Assembly (NCBI GenBank): GCA_900290385.1
Contig: OMSV01000195.1
Coordinates: 1-6,174 of the forward strand
Length of the DNA: 6,174 nucleotides
Direction of reading: 5' to 3'
Source of the DNA: Syntrophobacter sp. SbD2
Lineage (GTDB): Bacteria; Desulfobacterota; Syntrophobacteria; Syntrophobacterales; Syntrophobacteraceae
A program made the translations under genes and the position numbers. Under the pieces are notes generated by a model. It saw only the letters and a list, made by a program, of their open reading frames with translations. It was not told the DNA's origin and did not search any database. Below are positions 1-5,348 of the stretch, one piece after another. Each line of letters starts with the position of its first letter. Positions within the stretch are counted from its first letter, which is position 1.

Positions 1-1
1 G

Positions 2-1156
2 ACTGTTTCCTTTGAGTTAAGTTCGATAATGGTGGCGGCTGGGGCGATAATAGGAATGAAGGTGGCCTGGAGCATGCTGGCGGGGGGCATCCTGAACTAC
101 TTATTGATCACTCCCTATATCTACGAAAGGGGAATAATCCACGGACTGGGATACAAAAATATTGTGGCCTGGAGCCTTTGGGGCGGGACTGCCCTGATGG
201 TGAGCTCAGGTCTGCTGACTTTCGCCTTTCAGTGGAAGACAGTGTGGAGAGCAATTGCCGGTACCGGACAGATTTTCCAGTGGAAGGGGTTGAAGAGCGC
301 CGACAAGGGATCGAATTCAGATCTGAGCAAGATGGACGGAATAGAGGTTCCGGGAAGCTGGTTTATCGCAGGGCTTATTGTTTCCGGCATCGGGATAGTA
401 GCGGTCCAGGTGTTCGCCTTTTCAATCTCGTGGTGGATGGGCGCTCTCTCGGTAATAATGACTTTCTTCCTCTCGCTCGTCGCGTGCCGCGCAACGGGAG
501 AAACCGATATCACCCCAATTGGCGCAATGGGCAAGATCACTCAGCTATCCTACGGCATTATCGCTCCTTCGGACATCACCGCAAACCTGATGACGGCGGG
601 GATAACCGCAGGGGCGGCCGCTTCCTCCGCTGACCTTCTGACCGACCTCAAATCGGGCTATCTTCTCGGAGCAAATCCGAGGAAGCAGTTCATTGCACAA
701 TTTTTGGGCATTTTTGCCGGGGCGGCGGTTATCGTCCCTTGTTTCTACCTTCTGGCGCCAACGCCCGACATTCTCGGCGGCGACAAATTTCCCGCTCCCA
801 GCGCTCAGGTGTGGAAAGGGGTGGCCGAACTGCTCGCCAACGGACTCTCCAGCCTGCACGGCTCAGCCAGAATTGCCCTTGTCATTGGGATAGCTGTCGG
901 GGCGCTCCTGTCGGCACTCGATCGCCTGGCGCCTTCGCGAATCCGATCTTTTCTTCCTTCAGCAATGGGTTTGGGACTTGCGTTTGTAATTCCCTTTTGG
1001 AACACGCTCTCTATCTTTCTAGGGGCCCTTATAGCATCGATTGTGCGAAAAACCCGTATGGAAGGACATATTATACCGGCGGCCTCGGGAATAATAGCAG
1101 GGGAGAGCCTGATCGGCGTGCTGGTCGCCCTATTTTCAACCGTTGGGGCGGGATAG
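2..1156 (+). CDS. OPT-family oligopeptide transporter, C-terminal part (5' end outside window)
   Basis: Likely an inner-membrane OPT-family transporter that takes up small peptides or metal-ligand complexes with a cation gradient; the true substrate cannot be told. The frame is open to the first bases of the window and the residues before the first ATG (nt 29) are already family-like (TVSFELSSIMVAAG), so that ATG is internal. The visible 384 residues contain many hydrophobic segments. Two stretches are characteristic of the family: CRATGETDITPIGAMG (around visible residues 162-177) and a block with ADLLTDLKSGYLLGANPRKQ (around 210-229). A Gly-rich end, IIAGESLIGVL, precedes the stop. Full bacterial OPT proteins usually have about 600-700 residues, so roughly 40 percent is missing upstream. 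Its 3' end overlaps the convergent MFS gene by 21 bp, with no terminator between them. Family assignment is firm; substrate is unknown. Confidence 0.9.
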   Translation, partial: TVSFELSSIMVAAGAIIGMKVAWSMLAGGILNYLLITPYIYERGIIHGLGYKNIVAWSLWGGTALMVSSGLLTFAFQWKTVWRAIAGTGQIFQWKGLKSADKGSNSDLSKMDGIEVPGSWFIAGLIVSGIGIVAVQVFAFSISWWMGALSVIMTFFLSLVACRATGETDITPIGAMGKITQLSYGIIAPSDITANLMTAGITAGAAASSADLLTDLKSGYLLGANPRKQFIAQFLGIFAGAAVIVPCFYLLAPTPDILGGDKFPAPSAQVWKGVAELLANGLSSLHGSARIALVIGIAVGALLSALDRLAPSRIRSFLPSAMGLGLAFVIPFWNTLSIFLGALIASIVRKTRMEGHIIPAASGIIAGESLIGVLVALFSTVGAG

Positions 1157-2337
1157 CTTAAATATATTCACACGACGAAAGATGAATATGGCGCAAAGGA
1201 CTGCTGCGCCCGCAGCAAGGAATAGGGCCTGGAAACCCTCAAGTTCGCCTACATATCCGAGGATTACCGATCCGATGAACGCCCCGGCATCAATGCTTCC
1301 GGTGTAGGCCCCCGTGATCTTCCCCCTGACATTCTGGGGTTCCGCCCTGAGGGCATGAGCGTTCAGCGCGGGATAGAGCAATCCGTGGGGGCATGAGCGT
1401 TCAGCGCGGGATAGAGCAATCCGTGGCCGCATCCGGTCACAAACCCCGAAAAAAAGAGCAGGCCGCTTTCTTTCATGAACACCATCACCAGCAGCCCCCC
1501 GCCCATGAGTGCCAGCGCATATGGTATGATCCTGTCTTCGCCCTGACGGTCAATAAAGCTGCCCCCCAACAACCGGGTGAGGATCGCGGCGCAAGAGTAT
1601 GCAATGTAATAGAGCGATATGAAAGAAATCCGCTTTGCGTTCGCATACGGCGATATGAACCCGTTTACCGCTGCCAGCCCAAACCCGAAAAGCAGGGCTA
1701 TGGCGGCTATCATGGAAACCCTCCTCTTTTGGAGGACTAGAAAGAATGAGGACTCAACCGGTTTGACCAGGCGAACGTAGGCATCCTTCAGTGGATGCTG
1801 GATTATCAGCCCCACACCGGCCAAAGCGGCGGCAACGATGAACAGAAGGTCGAATCCCGCCCTGCGGATGATGATCTCCGCTAGAACCGGGCCGAGAGCG
1901 GTGCCCATAAGCCCGGATATCCCAAACATCCCGAGTCCTCCATTCAGACGTTCATCGGGTATTATGTCGGCAATGTAGGTGAATGCGGCAGTAATGCAAA
2001 TAGCGAATCCAATCCCGTGAACGACCCTCACCAAAATTAGAGGAAGATAAAAACTATCGAGAGCGCCTCTGAAAAACAGGTATGCAAGGGGCATTAGCGT
2101 CATGATCATCGAGCCTGCCGCATAGCTTTTCTTCCTTCCGACCCTGTCGATCATGTTTGAAATCCATGGGCGGCACAGGACAGAAGACAATGCGAAAACT
2201 CCCATAATGATGCCGATGTCGACCTGCCCCCCGCCATGGGCCGTGATGAAAAGGGGGAAAAGGAAAAAGGCGCCGTAGCTGGAGAGGCACGAGAGATTCG
2301 CAATAGCCAAGGAAAAAAAGGTTCGGGAATAAAGCAT
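1136..2337 (-). pseudogene. MFS transporter gene frameshifted by a 38-bp tandem duplication
   Basis: This is a major facilitator superfamily permease, probably a drug or metabolite exporter (AraJ-like style); the substrate is unknown. Read from ATG 2337, the protein begins with a membrane segment (LYSRTFFSLAIANLSCLSSYG). It carries motif A between helices 2 and 3 (DRVGRKK, residues 64-70) and the RVVHGIGFA block (104-112). The frame runs to A316 and then, through the second repeat copy, to a stop at 1363-1365 (324 residues). The rest, from LRAEPQNVRGKITGAYTGSIDAG to the stop at 1136-1138, lies in another frame. Deleting one 38-bp copy joins them into a 387-residue protein of normal MFS length. 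A GTG at 2529 would keep the frame open further upstream, but those 64 residues are polar, proline-rich and unlike an MFS N-terminus, so ATG 2337 is preferred despite a weak Shine-Dalgarno. As written, the last roughly two helices are lost and the protein is probably non-functional. Confidence 0.85.
1351..1426. repeat. Perfect 38-bp tandem duplication inside the MFS gene
   Basis: Bases 1351-1388 and 1389-1426 are identical over all 38 positions, each starting GGGCATGAGCG and ending AATCCGTGG. The bases on either side do not extend the match. Because 38 is not a multiple of three, the duplication shifts the frame of the MFS gene. Both copies encode HGLLYPALNAHA in the minus direction, in two different frames. 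It could be a real slippage or recombination event, or an assembly error. Confidence 0.95.
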
Positions 2338-2394
2338 CGAAGAAGCCGGGTCCTGTTTTCGAGATATAGCGCCTGGCCGCTGGATCGGCGCACA

Positions 2395-2410
2395 ATTGGC
2401 CAATAGTATA
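2395..2410 (-). promoter_or_regulatory. Possible -10 element next to a 10-bp palindrome, upstream of the MFS gene
   Basis: In the 173-bp gap between the EEP gene stop and the preferred MFS start, the minus strand reads TATACT (2405-2410), close to a sigma-70 -10 box. It is followed directly by the perfect palindrome ATTGGCCAAT (2395-2404), which could be an operator. No good -35 box sits at the usual distance, so the promoter call is weak. It would give a 5' leader of roughly 60 nt to ATG 2337. Confidence 0.25.
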
Positions 2411-2456
2411 TTCTGTTGCGATTTATGAAAAGGGGGTTTGAAGTACCGGAGGTGTA

Positions 2457-2486
2457 CTTTTGGCCTGGGACTTTTGGGTCTTTTGG
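2457..2486. repeat. Three short direct repeats CTTTTGG
   Basis: CTTTTGG occurs at 2457-2463, 2471-2477 and 2480-2486, just downstream of the EEP gene on its own strand (read there as CCAAAAG). The function is unknown. The copies could be binding sites or chance in a low-complexity stretch. Confidence 0.35.
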
Positions 2487-2510
2487 AAAGAATTGCGGGC
2501 AAAAAGCACT

Positions 2511-3290
2511 TTAGATCACTTGCTCGCACAACGTGTTGCCGTCCGTATTGCCGCCTTGAACGATAACGGCCTTGACGGGCAAATGGTCCGAAGCCTTTCG
2601 ACTCAGCGGCGACTTGTGGGTTGATATACTCAGCAGGGAAGCCATGGGCCGTACCCAGATTCTGTCAAGCGGCAGAACAGGCATGAAGGAGGGAAAAGTC
2701 CGCAAGGACGGCGATTTTCCAAAAAAACCGTGAACCCGGCACAAAGGATTCCCCACTGGGAGCCATTCATTGAAATCGCCGAGCATTATTTCCATCCTGT
2801 CGCGCTCTGAGCAAAAGATGTCTAGCAGGCGCCTGATCTGCCGGCGGCGTTCCCTGAGTCCCAGTCCCAGATGGGCCACTATCACCCGGATGGTTTCCCC
2901 CTTTACCAGCAAGTCCACGTCAAGAGCGCCTCTAGGCGACCTTCCGAACACGCTCAAATCAATGCGCCTTACATCTTTCACTGTGCATGAAGTCAGCAGT
3001 GCGTTTCCGAAATGGCCGTAACGGTTTCGCTTGGTCGGGCCCAGCACCAGCTCCAGGCCGGCTTTTTTCGTTATCACACCGGCCAGGTTTTCCTTTTTGT
3101 AATACAGTGAGTCGATTTCCTGCAGCCCAACAATCTCCGCCTTCAATTCCTTTATGACCTGCGTGACACGTTCGGGATCGAATACGCCGTCGATTCCGAC
3201 GTACTTATGGATGTTGTAGCTCGCAACCGAGAAGCCGCCGAGGGCCCCGGTTTTGCCGGCAATATTTTCTCGTCTCATTTTCGATCTCAT
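2511..3290 (-). CDS. Endonuclease/exonuclease/phosphatase (EEP) fold family protein
   Basis: This is a 259-residue metal-dependent phosphodiesterase of the DNase I-like EEP superfamily; the substrate (DNA, RNA, phospholipid or inositol phosphate) cannot be assigned. The family motifs occur in order: SYNIHK with Asn26, LQEID with Glu58, AHLGLG with His140, GDFNEW with Asp172 and Asn174, LDRIWV around 209-214, and SDHLPV with Asp235-His236. All expected active-site residues are present, so it is probably active. There is no signal peptide or membrane segment, suggesting a cytosolic protein. ATG 3290 and ATG 3278 are both possible starts, and neither has a strong Shine-Dalgarno. The gene begins only 19 bp after the fliW stop on the same strand, so it is probably co-transcribed with csrA-fliW; a functional link to flagella is not established. 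The last 15 or so residues are polar and family-atypical. Confidence 0.85.
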   Translation of the reverse strand: MRSKMRRENIAGKTGALGGFSVASYNIHKYVGIDGVFDPERVTQVIKELKAEIVGLQEIDSLYYKKENLAGVITKKAGLELVLGPTKRNRYGHFGNALLTSCTVKDVRRIDLSVFGRSPRGALDVDLLVKGETIRVIVAHLGLGLRERRRQIRRLLDIFCSERDRMEIMLGDFNEWLPVGNPLCRVHGFFGKSPSLRTFPSFMPVLPLDRIWVRPMASLLSISTHKSPLSRKASDHLPVKAVIVQGGNTDGNTLCEQVI

Positions 3291-3309
3291 ACGATTTTTT
3301 TAAGACAAA

Positions 3310-3744
3310 TCACTCTGCTTGTCCAGGACCGCCGGCGGGAATTATGAGATTGCCTTGAAGTTCATCGGCTTCCATTGTCCATTGATACCCGACCCTTGAT
3401 GCAACGTTGAACAAGAGCGGACTTTTTACATGAAAGTGCACGGCCCCTTGTGCCCGATTGAATGAGACTATATTGAGGACGACAAGGTCCTCATCACGTT
3501 CCAGGTTGATCAGCCTTTTTTTCGCATCCGGCGCGGTGTATACCATGCCCAGGAAGTCAGGGGCACAAACGACGAAAGCCACGGAGGGCTCATCAACTGA
3601 CTGGAGCCATTGAAACGGACCGTTTTTATACTCCAGCAGCACATAGCTTTTGAGTTCTTCAAAACCTGGAATCCCCCACGGGAAAGTGATCAGTTCTTTT
3701 TCCGCTATCTCTATTTCTCCGAAACGGGACGTATCAACCTGCAT
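3310..3744 (-). CDS. fliW: Flagellar assembly factor FliW (CsrA antagonist)
   Basis: FliW is a small cytosolic protein that binds CsrA and blocks its repression of flagellin translation; free flagellin in turn binds FliW, so export of flagellin couples synthesis to filament growth (established for Bacillus and Campylobacter). The 144-residue product has the family landmarks: RFGEIEI near the start, FPWGIPGFE (21-29), PFQWLQSVDEPSVAF (43-57), and VKSPLLFN (107-114) near the C-terminus. Length is normal. An ATG at 3777 overlaps the csrA stop (ATGA) and would add 11 residues, but ATG 3744 has a strong Shine-Dalgarno 5 nt upstream and the product then begins like other FliW proteins, so 3744 is chosen. 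The gene lies 29 bp after csrA on the same strand, the usual partner arrangement. Confidence 0.93.
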   Translation of the reverse strand: MQVDTSRFGEIEIAEKELITFPWGIPGFEELKSYVLLEYKNGPFQWLQSVDEPSVAFVVCAPDFLGMVYTAPDAKKRLINLERDEDLVVLNIVSFNRAQGAVHFHVKSPLLFNVASRVGYQWTMEADELQGNLIIPAGGPGQAE

Positions 3745-3749
3745 GAAAG

Positions 3750-3755
3750 CTCCTT
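3750..3755 (-). promoter_or_regulatory. fliW ribosome binding site, possible CsrA target
   Basis: The minus strand reads AAGGAG, then 5 nt, then ATG at 3744. This fixes the fliW start. The same bases include the AGGA core that CsrA recognises in RNA, so feedback by CsrA on fliW translation is possible but unproven. Confidence 0.7.
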
Positions 3756-3773
3756 GAGTGAAAATTCTGGCAA

Positions 3774-4031
3774 TCATTGCCGGTCCGGGCCATCGCTTTT
3801 CCGACCACTGGAATAGATGTCGAGCAGATTTTCGAACTCGTCTTTGCCGATAAGCGCCGCAGCCCTATTCTCTTTCTGAATCTTCCTGTAAAGCTCTTCC
3901 CTGTATATAGGAATGTGCGCAGGGCCCTTGATTCCCACTCTCACCTTGTTCTGATCGATTGAGGTAATTGTAACCTCTATATCGTCGCCGATCAAAATTG
4001 ATTCACCCGGTTTTCTGGTTAGTATGAGCAT
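3774..4031 (-). CDS. csrA: Carbon storage regulator CsrA (RsmA)
   Basis: CsrA is a dimeric RNA-binding regulator that binds GGA motifs near ribosome binding sites and represses or stabilises target mRNAs; in fliW-bearing bacteria a main target is flagellin mRNA. The protein opens with MLILTRKPGESILIGD, has VRVGIKGPAHIPIYREELY in the centre including Arg44 of the RNA-binding YREE segment, and continues IQKENRAAAL. The ENRAAAL stretch resembles the C-terminal extension of Bacillus CsrA used for allosteric FliW binding and is absent from the 61-residue enterobacterial protein. At 85 residues it is long for the family, with a polar tail after residue 75. ATG 4031 matches the invariant N-terminus; a modest AAGAGG lies 10 nt upstream. 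It is first in the minus-strand cluster, before fliW. Confidence 0.96.
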   Translation of the reverse strand: MLILTRKPGESILIGDDIEVTITSIDQNKVRVGIKGPAHIPIYREELYRKIQKENRAAALIGKDEFENLLDIYSSGRKSDGPDRQ

Positions 4032-4291
4032 CGGTTCCCCGCCTCTTAGATATTATCGGTCCCCGGTACAGCCCGCTTAAATATTTCAGTGGGTCCTGTC
4101 CGGCCAATACGCTGGCAGAATGCTATTTGGATTATAGTTCCTCTGCTGAACATTCATAGTAATTTCTATATTTATAAACTGAAGCGTAAAAATCGCATTT
4201 CCCCTCTCAACGCTCTGATATATTGTTATCATAAATTTTGCACGATTACGAACTGCGTGCGTGGCCCATAATTATACGGAAACTTCGGATT
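4032..4291. other. Divergent intergenic region between csrA and the J-domain gene
   Basis: The 260 bp contain no gene that can be supported. The half nearest csrA holds the sigma-28-like element. From about 4115 to 4240 the DNA is clearly more AT-rich than the coding parts, fitting a promoter zone for the rightward gene, but no clean -35/-10 pair stands out. A small inverted repeat, GCACG (4240-4244) and CGTGC (4256-4260), lies 30-50 bp before the rightward start. A TTG at 4238 would extend the J-domain frame, but the added 18 residues are not J-domain-like. Confidence 0.6.
4053..4081 (-). promoter_or_regulatory. Candidate flagellar sigma-28-type promoter for csrA-fliW
   Basis: The minus strand reads ACCGATAA at 4053-4060, a 7 of 8 match to the flagellar -10 element GCCGATAA. 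A TTTAA stretch lies 16 bp upstream, a poor match to the usual TAAA at 15 bp. Transcription would begin around 4046, leaving a very short leader that includes the Shine-Dalgarno. The genetic context (csrA-fliW) makes it plausible; the -35 half makes it uncertain. Confidence 0.35.
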
Positions 4292-5146
4292 ATGGCTCCC
4301 GAAGCCTTATTAGAAGCCGATTTTCGAGTGCTGGGATTGGAACCCGGCGCGAAGTCCTCTGAAGTACGGCAGGCTTATCGGACACTTGTCAAAAAATGGC
4401 ACCCGGATCGCCACCAATCCAAACCTTACGAGGCCCGGGCGTTTGCCGAGAAAAAATTCAGGGAAATCGACGAGGCGTACAAGCGTATTCCCGCGGGCTG
4501 GAAAAAAACTCCACCTCCCGCGGATCGTGGAGACCCCAGTGGTGCCAGCCCCGGGACCGGCCCTCATGCCGCGCAACGGCCACCAACAAAAGCTGACGCC
4601 ACCCTCGCCGCACGGATCCGGGCGGCAATCGATATCCGAGCCTTTTCCAGGGCAAAGATCGTCGTGCCTGTCCTGCTATTTGCGGCAGCCGTTTTCATTT
4701 TAACGCAACTTCCTTCGTTTTTTCCGGATAACGCGGTCGATACGGAAACTCTCGGCCCACCGGCCGTCGAACACTCACCCGAGGCCAAAGAACCAAACAG
4801 CCCGAAACCACCTGAAGCAAACGGTCCGCAATCCTCAACCGATCTTACGGCCACCCCTTCTCCCTTTTCGCCCCCTGCCCTGCTCCAGTCTCAGCCGCAG
4901 GCGCGGAGCGATTTTTTCACCGTGGGTTCGACTGCCTCCGAAGTGCTCGCTATCCAGGGGACCCCATCCCGCGTCCAGGGCCAAACCTGGATCTACGGCA
5001 TTTCTGAGATACAGTTCAGAAATGGACGCGTCTCGAAATTCAATAATTTCGACGGGTCGCTGCGAGTGCACATGCAACCTATGGAAATCGCTGGTCCTTT
5101 CATTTTGCCGTTGTTACTTTCCGGGACGGCAAAGTCAACGACGTGA
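4292..5146 (+). CDS. Membrane-anchored J-domain (DnaJ-like) protein, C-terminus probably frameshifted
   Basis: The 284-residue product has four parts. Residues 8-66 are a J domain with the HPD motif at 37-39 (KKWHPDRH) and the helix-3/4 region KKFREIDEAYKRI; J domains stimulate the ATPase of Hsp70/DnaK. A Pro-rich linker follows (about 67-110), then one hydrophobic segment at 123-144 (IVVPVLLFAAAVFILTQL), then a second Pro/Ser-rich linker (147-205). The end is a small module, about 207-263, with DFFTVGST, VLAIQGTPS, W233 and FRNGRV. With an N-terminal cytosolic J domain and a single membrane span, the module would sit in the periplasm. ATG 4292 is chosen over TTG 4238 because it starts just before the J domain, though its Shine-Dalgarno is weak. 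The last 21 residues after MQP look out of frame: the -1 frame continues a second copy of the module. Partner and client are unknown. Confidence 0.8.
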   Translation: MAPEALLEADFRVLGLEPGAKSSEVRQAYRTLVKKWHPDRHQSKPYEARAFAEKKFREIDEAYKRIPAGWKKTPPPADRGDPSGASPGTGPHAAQRPPTKADATLAARIRAAIDIRAFSRAKIVVPVLLFAAAVFILTQLPSFFPDNAVDTETLGPPAVEHSPEAKEPNSPKPPEANGPQSSTDLTATPSPFSPPALLQSQPQARSDFFTVGSTASEVLAIQGTPSRVQGQTWIYGISEIQFRNGRVSKFNNFDGSLRVHMQPMEIAGPFILPLLLSGTAKSTT

Positions 5147-5223
5147 CCAATTCCTATGGGACCCTTCGCTTCATGGCCCCGGAAAAAACCGGCGATACTA
5201 AACGATCGTCGGGCAGCGGTTAA
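5080..5223 (+). pseudogene. Out-of-frame second C-terminal module of the J-domain gene
   Basis: From base 5080 the -1 frame reads YGNRWSFHFAVVTFRDGKV and on through NSYGTLRFMAP to a TAA at 5221-5223 (47 residues). Aligned without gaps on the in-frame module (QGQTWIYGISEIQFRNGRV to NNFDGSLRVHM), it matches at the Trp, Phe-Arg, Gly, Val, Asn, Gly and Leu-Arg positions. This is coding sequence, not chance. The in-frame module ends at MQP (5072-5080), exactly where the other frame begins. A single missing base would rejoin them into a protein of about 310 residues; alternatively a deletion of 3n+1 bases removed the GST..QGTP half of the second module. A sequencing error is also possible. Confidence 0.75.
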
Positions 5224-5250
5224 GCGTAAAGATCGCAAAGAACGCCGGGA

Positions 5251-5331
5251 GCTAACAGGTCCTGCGAAAACGCGAAGACCCGGTAAAGGCATCAACCGAC
5301 TTGACTTCGCAGGCTTAGTGGTAAAGTTAGC
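5251..5331 (+). other. Nested inverted repeats: possible structured leader or operator before the acyl-CoA dehydrogenase gene
   Basis: Three complementary pairs are nested: GCTAAC (5251-5256) with GTTAGC (5326-5331), CCTGCGAA (5261-5268) with TTCGCAGG (5306-5313), and CGGT (5281-5284) with ACCG (5295-5298). A competing pairing is also possible: GCGAAG (5272-5277) with CTTCGC (5305-5310), which would exclude the 8-bp stem. It lies in the 125-bp gap between the end of the J-gene remnant and the ATG at 5349. No known riboswitch class was recognised. The pairing is seen; a function as RNA switch or DNA operator is inference. Confidence 0.4.
5301..5327 (+). promoter_or_regulatory. Possible sigma-70 promoter for the acyl-CoA dehydrogenase gene
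   Basis: TTGACT (5301-5306) matches the -35 consensus at 5 of 6 bases. TAAAGT (5322-5327) matches the -10 at 4 of 6, with a short 15-bp spacer. The inferred start near 5334 leaves a leader of about 15 nt. The right arms of the inverted repeats (TTCGCAGG, GTTAGC) overlap it, so they could act as an operator. If this promoter is the main one, the nested RNA structure would not be transcribed from it. Confidence 0.3.
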
Positions 5332-5348
5332 CGTAAGCGGGGGACACC

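Noticed and set aside
2338..2529. N-terminal extension of the MFS frame from GTG 2529, overlapping the EEP gene end
   Set aside because: The 64 residues are basic and proline-rich with no MFS character, while ATG 2337 lies directly before the first membrane helix.
3745..3777. fliW start at ATG 3777 overlapping the csrA stop as ATGA
   Set aside because: There is no Shine-Dalgarno before it. ATG 3744 has AAGGAG at 5 nt and gives a typical FliW N-terminus.
5175..5192. CCGG-AAAAAA-CCGG hairpin as a terminator
   Set aside because: The stem is only 4 bp, there is no T-run after it, and it lies inside the coding remnant of the second module.
5225..5260. Possible cyclic-di-GMP-I (GEMM) riboswitch, because of GATCGCAAAG followed by GGGAGCTAAC
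   Set aside because: The conserved GGGCAAACC segment and the GAAA-capped P2 hairpin that should precede GCAAAG are absent, and the upstream bases are still coding remnant.
5250..5332. Integron attC-like site (AGCTAAC ... GTTAGCC with inner complementary arms)
   Set aside because: The outer boxes fit RYYYAAC and GTTRRRY imperfectly, and the spacers between outer and inner arms are unequal (4 versus 12 nt), unlike attC. The flanking genes are ordinary chromosomal genes.
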